From: Oscheius sp. JU75
Lineage: Eukaryota > Nematoda > Chromadorea > Rhabditida > Rhabditidae
Reading direction: 5' to 3'
Assembly: GCA_037178855.1 (NCBI GenBank)
Contig: JASJZC010000007.1
Coordinates: 7,254,001 to 7,318,000 of the forward strand
Length of the DNA stretch: 64,000 bases
How positions within the stretch are numbered: the stretch's first letter is position 1; every line of letters begins with the position of its first letter. A program made the translations under genes and the position numbers. Positions 11,500 to 25,400 of this stretch are shown piece after piece. The notes under the pieces are model-generated. The model was given only the letters and a program-made list of their open reading frames with translations, did no database searches and was not told the origin of the DNA.

Positions 11500-14400
11500 A
11501 TGTCCCGTATGAGAGCCTACGAGTTCGTCACGAACACACCTCTCCGTCTCGACGACCATCGCGGTCTCGCCCTTGAAGATGTGGCTCTCGTACGGACGAG
11601 TCCTCCACTATCACCGCACGTCAAAGGTACGTTTTCACTAACCCTCTACTAATGTAACCAATCGCAAACTATCGTTGAGTTTTCCTGTGTTTCCTAACCA
11701 ACTTCTGTAGTCAGTTAATTCCGGAGCAATGAAGTGCTTGCATGTTTCACAGCGGAAAGCACATAAACCGCCTTAATTGTCCACAACAAAACGAAGCCGC
11801 TTGCATGTCGCTCCCATCACTTACAATAGACGTTAAGTAAAGTCGTAGACCTAATTGATCACCTCCAGACTCTACTTCTTTATTCTAAACTTTCTCCCTT
11901 GTTCCGCCCTTGGTGAAATGAATGACAACCCACACGGGATTTCGAGGATGTTTTGGTTGTTTTGTTTATCAAATCCCTCCAACATTTTACCGCCCTTTCC
12001 TAGAGCATCTCAATCAACAGATCTTCTATCTTCTCCACTTGTTCTAAAGTTTTTTGGTTTAGGGAAAAGAGGCCCACGGGCTGCTGTCAATCCCTATTTT
12101 CCCATACACTTCATCACTAATAGTGTCCGGCCGTAGCGTCTTAACCAATTTAAATTGACTCATTTGTACTGGGCTTTTTTGACAACGCGTCGGTCTCGCT
12201 ACTGTTCAGTTGTTTTTGGAGCCAGATGTTCTCGCGCCAAGAAAGTATATCCTGCTCTAAACCAAAATCCCAGAGGGTTGTTGTTCTCAGAGAGTGCGAC
12301 CTTGAGGAACCTTGTTCAATTCTTCTTGCGCAGCTGTATACTCTAACAGTCATTACGGCAAATCCCCGTGCCCAAATCGGCGGATCCCCTACGCGACACC
12401 TTGTTGCTCATCTTTGTTCTTTTATGGAATAGTAGTGCGTGCCCATCAAACTGCAGTTTACCAGCAGTGTCGCCTCTTGACATATGTCCGTTGATAATTG
12501 CTCCCGTCCTGCAAGAGAGGGGACTATCTTTCGCGCGCTCTAAAATTAAATTCGTGATGCTTGATCGAAAAGACTCTCGTCGCCATCAGACAGTCAGGAT
12601 ATGACGACTCAAAGTGGCTCTGTTTCCTCCGAAAATAATATCTTGCCCTGAAGGGTTGAAAGTCGCCGACGAAAACGGCTTCTTGGTCGGAGGCCTAATG
12701 TCACAAATTTGGTTTGGTCTCGATTGCCTTCGATGTAGTCTGCTGTTCGTTGTTTCATTCTGTGTTTCTCATTAATACCATTAGGAACAGCTGATTTCCG
12801 CATCTTTTTCATAGAGCATCCAATCTATTATACTCTCATCTTTAACTGGAACGAGATAATTGAAACAAATGGAACATTCTTTGAAATACATCGTCGAGGT
12901 CCAAAAAACATCGTTTTTTTCATCTTAATACCAATAACTTTCAGCTTCCAACGGTAGGGCTATGGTGGAGCGATGTGTCGTCGTGCACAGGACGGCAGAA
13001 GGCTATGGCTTCACCGTGATTGGCGAAAACCCAGTCTTTGTGCAACAGATCAAGCCTAATGGGCCAGCACATTGTGCAGGTGTCCGGCAGGGAGACCGCA
13101 TCCTGAAGGTATTGTTTTCCGCCCTCATCCTAAAACACCCCCAAATCTTAAAATGTTTTTCCGGGATAGCTGACCTCTGCTCATCCACCCCTACTTTTGT
13201 GCACCGGAAGAGAGGGGGCTTTCGGGTCGCTTGTTTCGTGTGGAATTCTTGAGTTCGAGAGGCTGTTATGGGTTGACTATCCGGGAAAACATTTTATACA
13301 TGCAGTGTAACGACCTCAAAAACATTGGTCAGAGGATTGAAATGACATTCTGCTGTTTCAGGTCAATGGAATGCCGGTAACTGCCAGTAATCAGCAAGAA
13401 GTAGTCCGAATGATCTCAGGTAAGCGAGAGGAAAAGTTTTGAGATTCACTCGATATGGTCAGCTTTTCAAGTGGCTGTGTATCTTAAATCTTGATACTAT
13501 CACTCAGGTCTCCCCTGGCAATTGGAATATTTATCCTTGGCCGGCAGCTTGAATTGATGACTAGGCGCAGCGGGGGTTGGCTATGTCACTGCGAGACCAC
13601 GTTGACAGTTTCACGAAATTCGAGGGTCAACTTGACATATCAACGTGAATTCCGAGAAAAAGCAACTTTTTCAGGTGGTCAAAATGTAGTCTTGACCCTA
13701 CTTGGCAAGCCGTTGGAATCCCTTCCACTATTCATAGCTCCTGAGCTGCCTACAGAGACCAAGCTCTCTCCTCACGACTCTTACGAAGTGAGTCTTTTGA
13801 TTTTTGATAGTTGCACACGCAATCGTGTCTTTGTTTGTGGTGTGATATTTCACGGAAAATCTTGAAGGGGAATCGAGATGACTGGCGAAACAGAAGGAAG
13901 GAACTGCTTGGGCAGATGCTTGATGATGAACGCAGACACGTAGAGGTCAGTTTGTTTCCTCGGGGAATCCCGCTTTTTATAAACTGCCAGCCTTCCTTGA
14001 AAAACACCAATTGGGAGTGTCACTGGCGAAAATTCGACGCTTTGTCATTGCGAAAGGTCCATTACACAGCTTCCACGCGCCAACATACAGTCAGTCAATC
14101 TAGACCTTGCTCTCGCTGTTCTCTCCCAAATGGAGATATCGTGGTGGATCCCGTCAAATCTGAAGACTTCTGTTGGAATCAATGCGAGGCTGCCAAACAG
14201 ACTAGGCCGCGCGACCGCCATAATCCCCCTAATTTTGCTCGTTTCTTCGTTCGACGCTGCTTGTTAACACAGCTCAGATTTACTATGCGTTGAGTCCGGA
14301 TGGCTTGTGACACCCTCAGACTTCCCCGGGGTATTCGTCGCGTCTGTCTTGCGTTCTTGCCTCTTTTTCGACTCCTAAGCTTTGACACCGTTTGATGACT

Positions 14401-17400
14401 ATCCGACCTTACTAATCCCTCTCTATGTCCATTTATATCCAAAATGAACGTCACTCATCCCCCATTTCGAACATTTCCTTCAAATGTGTTCACTTGTTCG
14501 AAGGCTAAATGGTCGCATTGGAGAAGTGACCCAAAAAGCAAAAAGAAGTAGCTGGTCGAAAGTGGTTTTTCTAGGCGCAAAGTGATTAGCCTCTTTGTCC
14601 GAGCACGGAAAGTCAAACACACCGTCAGACATCTTTCCCCCGATATCTTTTTGAGGGTGTTTTCCTCTTTTCTAGCATACTTTTTCCCATTAGTTTCCTT
14701 CAAAAAGACAATAAAGTGTGAGCAAGATGTCAATTATCATTTTGACTCTATAATGAATGACATATTCGCGCCTAAATCGTTTCCAATGAACACCTCTTCT
14801 TTGCGACCGGCATTTTTTGCTGTTCCAAACGCCAGGTTTATAACAACGTTTCAAATGTTTTATAAATCTAAATTCTACATATAGGACCTTCGTTCCTCTA
14901 GTGAAAACGGGGACAAGCTCCAACGGTCCCAGAGTCGTATCGAGAATCTTCGCACCCAGTTGCGTCAAGTTGAGGAAGAAGGCCACTGGAACCAGGTGAT
15001 TATTCGGGTGTCTTCGTCAATCCAGTGTTACTTTTTCAGCCGTCGACAGCAATGGACATTGACAGCGAGGACGAGGAAAATGAGTACATGGTTCCTGTAA
15101 GTGATAAGAGACATCTCGTCAATGGTTTGAACTCGAAACCCGTGTTCTCATCCATCGGCGTCTAGGGATTTCTGTGAGGGCTTTTAAAAAGAGATGATTG
15201 ATATTTTTGGAACAGAAAAAGATTAAAAGACGCGATTAGAGAGAGCAATCAACTCGATCATCATGAGACTTTTTCAGAACGAGAGCCATAGTCCATTTGC
15301 CAATTTGGCCAAGCTGAAAGAGCATCCAGCTCACATGGCCGTGTTCATCAACTACCTGTTGACCAATGCTAATCCCAGCAGTTTGGTAAGATTGAATTCT
15401 GACAGCGTTACCGGAAAATTTCAGTTCTACTATATCATCACAGACGGATTCACCCAAGCAGCACAAGGAAACGCAAAAGAGTTTCGTCGATGGGCCTTCG
15501 AAATCTTCACCACATTCATTATTCCCAATTCACCAATGTGCATTCCCAACTCGGACCAAAGCATCATTCAGCCCATAGACAAAGTACAAATTTCATGAGA
15601 ACTTGTGGTAGTTTAAGTGTGTTCAGGTTCTGTCAACGACGATGGACCACATCACGGATTCTGACATTGAGACACTCAAGCGGGTATTTGTGCCCGGCCG
15701 AAACCGGGCAGTGCAAGACATCAACGAGCATCTAAACGACTTCCGGCAGAAGCTCCAGTTAGGTCAGCATTCTGCCGCTATGGCTAGAACAAGTGAGCTT
15801 CATTGCCTTGGCATTGATCCACTAAAGCGAGAAGAAGTACAAGCAAACATTGTAGGTCTGGGTACCGTCTTCGATGCAAACCAACTCTCCAATCTGGCCA
15901 GAGGTGACTTCACGGCGGAGATTAAAGTAATAAAATTGAAGAGTTGATACCGACATCTTTCAGGCAGGTGAACAAATGCTATTCCGAACACTAGAAGGAG
16001 TAGCCGGGTCCTCTTCTGATTTCGACAGCTGTGATCTAAAAACTCAGGCTACAATTGCTACCTTAGCTACAGTCATCAAGGTGTGTTGCGATGTTAATCC
16101 GCTGTAATCGTTCTCGTTCAGCTTGTAATTGGAAAACTATCAAATTCAACATGGGACAAACTCCTCGATCGATACCCACAGTTTCTTCAGAAGGATCGAA
16201 GTGGAAAACCAAGAAAGCCTCCTAGTTGTATTAAAAGCAAAACTCAAGTAATTGTCTATGTGTCCTTTTCAAAAACAGTATTTAGGTGAAAGGGCATTCC
16301 TTTGTATTCACGCAGATCAACACTGTTCACTACTGCTACCAGTGTCGAGATGCTGTCTGGGGAATACAGCCTTGGTGCTACTTTTGCAACAGTATGAAAG
16401 ACTTAGAACCGAACAATTTTTCTCTTTAGACTGTGATGTAAAAGTGCATGCCCAATGTACATCTTCTCTGGCTGATGCTTGTTATCCGGTCACCCAGAGC
16501 AAGTCGAAGGGTACAAAGAGCAAACGGCCTGGTCTTCTTGGAAAGTTTGACACGGACGACGACGATTCTCGACTAGATCATGGTGCTAAATCAACGAGTT
16601 CTGACAGTGGAATTGGACAAGAGATTCATGACAAGACTACGGTCGGAAGGTCACAAAGCATGAGGGTACGAGATGGAGAGAGTTTATCACAAAACTTTGT
16701 TTCAGCCACTTCCACCACATCAGTCGATTCCACCGCACCACGACGAGAACAGGACGCCACAGAAATCTCGAAATCCACCCTCTTGGGGGAATGATCTTCC
16801 CTTGGCCGAAGAGGAGGAGGAGTATCCACCGCGCCGAAAGAGGTCGATCGACGGTCGCTCGGAAGCCAGGTCCTTGATGACTGATTTCTCTTTGACACTC
16901 TTTGTTTAGATCCTTTGATGGAAGCCGAATTGCCATGGATATGCAGAGCATCAGCGGTAGTTCCAGCATTTCACACGTCTCTCATCATAGTATGCCGGAG
17001 AGCGAGGTATGTCAAACTTTTATCGTTACGATCGTCTTTTAAACAATGTTTGGGGGTAACCGTCTAACAGATATTGATCTCAACTTTTCTACAATGAACC
17101 TTTTTCAGGTGAAACGGATGGTTGAGCGGATCAGTGCCCATGCCATCGCTGAAGGAGACAGTGACATGGAGGTGGAAAGTGAGACTCCCGCCCTTGACCA
17201 GCTTGTCGGATGGGACGTCGTGAAGCACCTCAAGCCGAAAGAAAAGAAACGACAGGATTTTATAAATGAGCTGTTTCATACGGAGAGGACTCATGTCAGG
17301 AATTTGAAAATTCTTATGAAGCTGTTCTACAAGCCCATGCTCAACAACAATGTTGTCTCCCCAGAAGTGTTATCGTTACTCTTCGCTAACTTGGAACAGC

Positions 17401-19538
17401 TGATTGATGTTCACAGCACCATGAGCAAGATCATGAGAGAAGCAACAGAACGATTTGCAAGAGATCCAACTCTGAACGGTCCTTTCGGAGACATTGGAAC
17501 GATGGTCGAGAACATGTTTGGTGGAAAGCAGGGAGAGCTTCTTATGCAAGTAACATCTACCTTCTGTCAACATCAGCAACATGCTTTGGAGATTCTTCGT
17601 TCCAAAATCGAGTAGGTTCTTTACTTAATCTTTGTAAGCGACGGTTTGCAGAAGCAAGAAGGAGAAAGACGACAGTTTAAGCAGATTCCTGGCCGATGCC
17701 GAATGTCATCCAATCTGTCGAAAACTGCAGCTAAAGGACATGATTCCTGTGGAGATGCAGCGACTTGTCAAGTACCCTCTGCTTTTGGAAGGCATTGCTA
17801 AGTACACAAATGAACCAAGCGAGGTATGAACATCGACCGTGTTTATAAAACTAAGGGCTTTTCCAGGAACTCGAGTGTATTGTTCGAGCGGTCACTGCAG
17901 CCAAGAGAATTTTGATTGCTGTGAATACGGCAAAAAGGAATGCCGAGAACCTGCGTCGACTGGAAGAGCTGCAGAGAAGGATGGATACGACTCCGTTCGA
18001 CAAAGAGTACACCAGTCACGACTACTATCCGGTTGATCTGACAAAGTACCAGCTAATTCACGACGGTCCATTGACTTGTCGTTTCAACAAAAGCAAAACT
18101 GTCGAGTTTCACGTGATTCTCCTTGAACACGACTTGATCTTCCTCACAAAGTCGAGCGACGGTAACAAGCTTCTTCTCAAGGTACTATAGATTTCCGTAT
18201 CAAATGGCATCAATTCTAGCCTCTCGAACCGACAAAGGAACAGAAATGGTCACCAATCATCCGACTGGCACCGCTCATTGCCAAGGAGAAAGCCAACGAC
18301 AAGCGAGCCTTTTTCCTCGTTTGGAATAATAACAACGGAGCGCAGATCTTTGAACTCGTGGCGGCAACGGCAACCGAAAGGAAGACGTACGTTTTAGCCG
18401 CTCCATCTCATTGACATCTATCTGGTCGCTGTTTTGCCAATTGTTCTGCCCTTAGAGTTACAAATCATGCATTCGCCGGCCTCCCTCCCTCATGTCCCTG
18501 GGGTCTTTCTCTCGCGTTGCTTTCCGTGCGTCTCAATCTCATCTAATGTGCCTATTACAGAGTGATTCCAGTTGAACTAATATACTTTTTCAGATGGTTC
18601 AAGTTGATGTCAGATCAGATTGAAAATGAGAAGAAACATCAACGTCAAGGATACGAGTAAGAGTTTTACAGTGAACATTCAATATGTACATTTCAGAACT
18701 GCCTTCGAAGTAACCACAAACACTACTGATTCCTCGGACGGCATGGCGAAAGTACACGTTTTGACTCATCCCCGTCTGGTTAATGCTTCGGAGATCACTG
18801 TCCAGCAGCCAACCATTCTGGAACACGCTCAGCCTGTATTGACTCCAATTGAGAGACTGAAGAGAAGCGATGATGCCATTTTCCAAGCTCTGCTGACTAA
18901 GCACACCATCTTGGCGGAGTATCTCGTAGGAGATAAGGTAATTTTCTCTTTAAGTCTTACAAAACTCGATTCTTTTCAGAAAGGTAAGGCCGAAGAGCTT
19001 GAAAAGCTGACAGAGCTGCTCGGTGGAATGGCAGTCGCTGATCTGAAGCAGCGTGATTCGAAAGAGCTTGCAATGTCCGCTATTGTCCATGGAAATCGTT
19101 TGCTGGATTCCATAAATCACTCTATGAATGCTCATAAGGAGGCCGATGAGACCAATTCCGGAGCATCTGTACTGGTCCTAGATGACCATGACCGGCATTT
19201 GCCGTCAGTTCCCTGTTACAAGGTGAGTCCTTACGCTACAATCTTTACCGCATTCTTTCAGCTTACCGCCATTGCTGCGCCCTTAATGAATCATCTGAAA
19301 GCTTTGATGCAAGTGATACAAGATCAACAAAACGATATCGGCGCTCTCCGGCAGCAGGTCTATCACTACAAGGTACGGGATTTTGTTTTTCTCTCAAAGT
19401 AACCTTTAGGAATTGCTTGAAACCGGTCAACGAGACCGTTCTGTGAGCGAAGAGACGCTGACCGACTGTGCTGACCCGATGGAACGCAAGTTGATGACGA
19501 AACGACAACGTACGCCGTCTATTCAGCCAGTTACCTGA
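11500..19538 (+). CDS. rhgf-1: PDZ-RGSL-C1-DH-PH Rho guanine nucleotide exchange factor (RHGF-1 / ARHGEF11-12 family)
   Basis: Activates Rho by GDP/GTP exchange, coupled to heterotrimeric G12/13 signalling at the membrane. The first coding exon is 11500-11626 (an in-frame stop lies at 11488; ATGs at 11500 and 11509) and joins in phase 1 to 12945-13108. Domains in order: PDZ (12962-13740) with YGFTVIGENP and GDRILKVNGMPV; a coiled coil near 14900 (IENLRTQLRQVEEE); RGS-like domain (15280-16080) starting LKEHPAHMAVFINYLL; atypical C1 zinc finger (16270-16490) with CYQC, CYFC and the HAQC region; Ser-rich linker; DH domain (about 17200-18040) starting with FINELFHTERTHVRNLKIL; PH domain (18040-18640) with PLTCRF and EFHVILLEHDLIFL; a helical tail. 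The stop is TGA at 19536. The first intron is 1.3 kb; introns of 0.5-1 kb also occur around 14-15 kb. The domain order matches C. elegans RHGF-1 and human ARHGEF11/12, although the human proteins as I know them lack the C1 finger. Confidence 0.93.
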
Positions 19539-19857
19539 AAGTGAAAAGAGCTTTCTGATCCTTCCTGTTCATATCCGCGTAGTACTCTAACGTTTAGCAG
19601 TCAGGGAAACTGTTAAACTCTTTTAATCGTCGTCGGGTTTCTGCCCCTATTGCCAAATTGCTCATACTGTATTCTACCAACACCCCGTCTAGATAGCCGA
19701 CAATGATGTCGATGCAAACACTGATCCTCGTGTCATTTCCTCTTAAAATGTTTTGCCGGTGCAGTCTGTGCAGTAGCTTATTAGATTTCTTCTCATCAAT
19801 AAATATTGGCTTTATTTTGTTTTATACATATTGCACATGGGGAGAGTAGGAATAGAA

Positions 19858-22163
19858 TTACAGATCACATTGTAGCCTATTCAACAGCCTAGTCTTGAGG
19901 AAGTCCACCTCTTCATTGATGAAGAGTCTTGATTCATCGCCAGCTATTTCGAGAAGAGTTGGTCTAAAAGTGATGGTTAGAATATTCAGAGTCTCCTGCT
20001 TACATATTGCTCAAACGAGCTAAGCTTGCCACGAAAACTTCAACGTTTTCGAGACTCCTAATGCTTGTAGCAGCTTCTCGAACATCATCGTGTGAGAATC
20101 TGAAACGCGGGGTTGGATATATAAAACACTTACCCATCACTCAACACAATGACTATCGTAGGAACATGTGTTCTTCTGGATACCAGTTGGATCAATGCCA
20201 TTTCCAGAGCTGCTCCAATATATGTTGTACCTATATTTTCATATCTTGTTGATAAAACTGGTGTAACACCTGTGAAGTGTCGAAGATTGTTGAAAGCCTG
20301 TAGAATCTCTTCGTTGTGACGAAAACTGGCGAAAGGTCTTTCCATCTTTTGAAGTCTGGCACCAGCAAATTGTATAAAAGCGACTCTATGGGACTGATCT
20401 TCGGTATTCACATTCTCCAAAATTGACGACAAAAAGTGCTGAAGGGCTTTTGACGAAGAACATATTCGAAAATAACCTTCTGTTTTTCGTAAACAGAGCC
20501 GACAGATCCGGAGCTATCAACAACAAAAAGAAGGTCCATGGGGCAATCGGACTTGGTTGAAAAGACTAGAAAGTGCATATGTGTTTTCAACAAATGACAT
20601 ACTTTGGTTTTTAGAAGCAAATGCCTTTGCTTTAGGAGTTGGGAAGCCTTCAGGTTCATTCCTTGCAGTAGTCGTTGGCTTCTTCGACGTTGAGAACAAA
20701 GCAGAGAACATTGTTCTCATGTTTGTGGTAGAGCGTGTTGTGGCAATTAACTGTGTAGTGGTAGATGGTTCTAGCGGTTCTAGTGTTATTGCTGTAGTGA
20801 TGTTCCTCTAGAGATGTTTAGCGTTTACAGCACGGCTCCTCTTCATACCTTTCCGAGAATTTTGAACCTTTTTCTCGTCGTTGGGGTTTCGGTTTTCCCC
20901 GGACTTGTTGAAACTTCCACTGTTTTTGTGGTCGGTCTGGTCACTGTAGTTATCGGTACATGGCTGCTTATAGTTTTCGAGGGAGACACGGATATACTTG
21001 TCAACCTCCTTGTGGTGATTTTCTGCTTCAGTGTAGCACTATCCATCTTTCTCCTAACAATTCTTCGTACCTTCTTACCACTTGGGCTGATGATCTGCAT
21101 CAAATCATTTTTCTTCACCAATTGTTAAGGCTTACAATTTCTTCACGCAGTATTGGTCCAGTTTTGAACTTTCTCCTAAGGATTCGTACTTTTTTTCTCT
21201 TTGGAACGGAGTCAAAATCAGCAGTAACTTCCATGACAGGTGACATTATCTAAATCTAGTTGCACACTGGGCAAGAAATCGTACCCTCTGGTGAATTGTT
21301 GTTGTTGGTTTCGGTGTAACGGTTGTAGTTGTTGTCAAGTTCTAAAAACACATGACTCTCCAGACAGGGGCTCTTCTTACCGGACAACGTCTTGAAGCTT
21401 CCACGTCTATTGATAGCTGTTCCGTGAACCGGTACAAATCTGATGGTCTAATTTGGTTTGCATTGAACTCGAATTGTCGTACTTACCCGAACACATTCTC
21501 AACATCTCCAGCAATTTTTTGCATTTCCGGTACGAAACCATCTGTACCAACGCTGATCACGTAAATATTGACTCCACGGACATCGCGCAAACGGTTTGAA
21601 GACTTGTTTGGATCATCGATAGACAAGCCGTCAGAGAAAAGAATAATCGTCTTTGAAGCATTTTTTCTAAGCCCACAAAAGTTGTAAATAGTGAAGACCA
21701 AACCTCGCTCCTTTGACTGGAGTAAACAGTTCAAGCTCGGCTTGTTTTAGTGCCAATCCGGTTTTAGTGACACCGGATTGGAACTGAATCATTTCAATCT
21801 TCTTGATGACCTCGGTCTTATCATCGTTCGAACCGAGACCGAATTCGACAATTGGTGTTCCTGCATAACTGAACTTCATTTGTCTACAAAACGATGGAAA
21901 CATACTGTATGACTGCTACTCGTACGGCGTCTTGATGAATTGGTAACTCGTTACTGATAGCCTTGATCCATCGTATTTGCTCCTCGTACACTTCGTCAAT
22001 ACTTCCAGATGTGTCCAAAACAAAAACGAGATCTAGCTGTGGAGGGCACGTTGCTGAACCTGATATGTGCTCACACTAAATAAGGAGGGATACCTGGGTC
22101 AATTTTGTTCAAGGCCAAAACGATGGTGAACAAAAATAGACACAAGAAGAGCTGCCGTTTCAT
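19858..22163 (-). CDS. Secreted protein with two von Willebrand A domains
   Basis: The ATG at 22163 opens a clear signal peptide (MKRQLFLCLFLFTIVLA). The first VWA domain (about 22060-21400) has the MIDAS motif DTSGS in DLVFVLDTSGSIDEVYEEQ and a later ILFSDG. A Thr/Pro-rich linker with basic patches follows (21340-20600). The second VWA domain (about 20545-19900) has FVVDSSGSVGS, a TTYIGAALEMA threonine segment and IVIVLSDG. Both metal-binding triads look intact, so ligand or collagen binding through a divalent metal is plausible, extracellularly. The last exon reads RLLNRLQCDL and ends at TAA 19858-19860. The gene converges with the RhoGEF, leaving about 320 bp shared between 3' ends. Similar two-VWA proteins occur in nematodes, but I cannot name an orthologue. 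The exact exons within the Thr-rich linker are uncertain. Confidence 0.85.
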
Positions 22164-22479
22164 GACGTGATGTAAAGTAGGAACAAGAGCAACTTCCACT
22201 ACTACTATCTGGCATGGGATCGTTAGACGCTACGCGATACACATCGACCTCATTTAGTAACTTGTTGACCGCTTTTCACTGCAGAAGAAAGACCAATAGA
22301 ATTTTTATTCTTTAAAACTCTGTCAACACCGAGTTGCGATAAACAAAGCCTGGACAAAACAAAAAATTCTAATCTCTGAGATAGGCGATTCAGATGTATG
22401 CAAATAACTTTCAACAGGCAAGACCGGCCGCAAGAGGGATGGCATTTTTAGTATAGGGAGATAGTAAAACAGAAAACAA

Positions 22480-25400
22480 TTAGACTCCTTCGAGTGAGAT
22501 GAATTCCTCCAGTTGGTAGTGGCTCAAGAAGTGGGCCCAGTCGATGTCTTTGGCTCTAAAACCTAATATCAATTACGAGGTCAAAAAATCGTACATTTGT
22601 AGTTTTGAAACAGTGCTCTTGGTGCAGAAGGCATCCGTTTTGTAGTGACACGATTTGTGACAGACCAGTTTACAATCTAAACATACATTGAAATAGATTA
22701 AAATGAACTGTACCTCGACACTGGTAGGCCTGTTTGGAAAAGCTGCTCTTGATCCTGTTCTGGCAGACGTGACAGTTGATTCCGCTACAACATCTTAAGT
22801 GCAAAGCTTTGCAAACAACAAGCAGTTAGGGTGCTGACGAAACAGTAAGGCAACAGAAAAGTGACGTGTGCACATTCTCACCCTCGGATTTTCACGGCCA
22901 CGAATGTATGATCGTTGTAGATGTGCAGTTTGCGACCCTTCTTCATGAGTCGAGCTGCAGCCGGTTCTGATAGTATTGAAGGAGGAATCAGATAGTATCT
23001 TAACCGTGTTATTTGAATACTTGAATGATCGTTTCATACTTTTTATCCCTATCTTCTTCCACTTCCAAGATCAGGGTAGAGTGCTGATACAGACTTTTAG
23101 TTGACTCTCCTGACAGTCCACCAACAGACTGGGTTTCAAGGTAGCTGCTTCCATTTTGTGATACTAAAAACTCATAAAGAGTCAGAAACGAGCAAGTTAG
23201 AACGTTACCTGCATAGCGAGTCCTACTCTGATCTCTACTGGGTGGAAGTGAGACAGCTTCTTCAATTTCAGGAGCTCCAACATCCATACTCTTGGATCTT
23301 ATCTGACTCTTCTTTCTTCCACTGAGTCGATCCCTGAGCTCACCAAAGAACGACCTCTCTCTTTTCTCTCCAGGAGCGTAGCCGTTCTTCTTTGTTCGAT
23401 CTAAAACAGCTTGGCTCTGTACTTCAACTGAGCCCTAGTTACCTCTTCCTCTGGAGTCAACAGTCTGTGAAGGAACTGCATCTTCTCCAGCACTGTACGA
23501 TCTGGTCATTCGGTCATCATTGAGCTTTCCTTGCCGCTGTGACTCTACTTTCTGCAGTTTTGCTTCAAGCTGCTGCAGTTTTGGATCATTGCTCTTTCTG
23601 ATCTGCTCTTCCAGTATTCGTTGAGTAGTTGGATCGATGGCGTTTTCCATGGAACCGTGTACTGACTGGATGTGCGGCTTCTCTTTGAGTTGCTGTGACA
23701 CAGCTTTAACCAAGACTGTTGTAGTTTTAGACGGAGTGATGTCATTCACATCAAAGTTGTCTGAATTTTGTGCTACAAAGTTTTGCTGTCTTCAATACCG
23801 TGAGGGTCATAGAGAGCTCTCCTTTGCAGAGTAACAGTCTCCCGAAACTCATTACCTCCCTTGTCTCTAATTTTTACAGTATCCACAAACTTTCCCACGG
23901 ATGTGGATGTAGGATCGTAGTAGAAATCAAACTACAAACCTCAAACAGTAAAACGGCATAAAATACCTGGACTGTCAGTTCTCCAATGATCTCATCTTTC
24001 TTGTAAGGTGTTCCCTGGAGCTTCAAAACGTGCAATTGCTGCAAAATGTACTGAAAAAGCCCACCAGGTGTAAGTTAGAGATTAGTAAATGATCGTTGAC
24101 AGAAAGTGTAATTAGGGGTTATAACATGTCATACCTCTCCACTTCGACGAATCTCCTCAAAGTTGACAAGACAGAGGCCAAGAAAACTGTCGTCGGGATT
24201 GTTCTGGACATCCTTGGCAGCGCCTCGCATTCGGGATGCATCATAAACTTCGAAAAGGATTTCTTCTGAGGCAGGTGTCAGCTCACTGAAAAGCAAATGA
24301 CTAGAAGATATAATCTCACTTACAAAGCAAAAGTTTCTTCCCAGTAAGGATTAGCATTGATTCCTTTGCTGGTGGTGTGCTTCTGGGAAGGCTCGTCCAT
24401 CTCAATGTCAACGTATGGTTGTTGCACGACAATTTCTGTAACGAAAATAGCTGAGAACAACAGAATACTTACTGTTGTTTCTTCCGAGACGATTAGCCTT
24501 GATGACCTTGACTCTGAGCTTGTTCGGGACCGTATTAGCGTTAATCATGGGGCTGACAAACTATAATATCAATTTATGATATCATCTTTTCCATACTTAC
24601 ATTGCTTTCATTGATGTTTTTGAACATGTTCGGAAACTCATTCCTGGTTTCCTCAGTCCTCAAGGCAGAAGAACCATGGGTGTCAGCCGATACGTGATCA
24701 TAATCGTTAGCGGTGTAACTGGAAGACATTTGTCCTTTCTGTCTATCAAAAGAACTATTGAAGCTTTCGTTCATCTTGGTCATGTTCAACAAGTCCATCG
24801 GCTTCTCAGCGTTCCTTCTGTTTACCGCGTTCTGATAGGGGTCCAGATTCTCGGTTCGCTTTCTTTCCATTGAGTTGGAATACATGGAAGAGAAAACCTA
24901 AATCTTTGATGCTGTCGAGAGTCTCTTACAACTGACTTGAGCATTGTTAACTTGGCCGAAATTATCGCCCGAGCGCTGATCTTCCTCAAAATTTACAGCT
25001 GGCCAGCAATCGGAGAGGTTTATGTGGGTGACAGCGGACAGCAGGCAACGACGAATGCTCTCCTCGACTAGGCCGAAGGAGATTTGTTGATGTTGCTAAA
25101 TTTTCAGATGGTAAACAAGATGTTTTAATTTGACTCACAGATTTAGGATCAGAGTAATTGAGCTCGATATCCATTTCGGGTCTTCCCTTGAAACACACGA
25201 CGATATAAAACTGATTGGCGATACAGGCCACACGACACTCGACCTTAAAACGACCTTTTCTGAATTTGAATTTCCATACTTCTCCTCGTAAATCGATAAT
25301 GTTTCCATCCAAATTACTAACTACCAAACGATCTCCAACTCTCTGTGATGAAATGAGCTTCAACTTGATACACGGGAAATGCACATTGGCATAAATTGTC

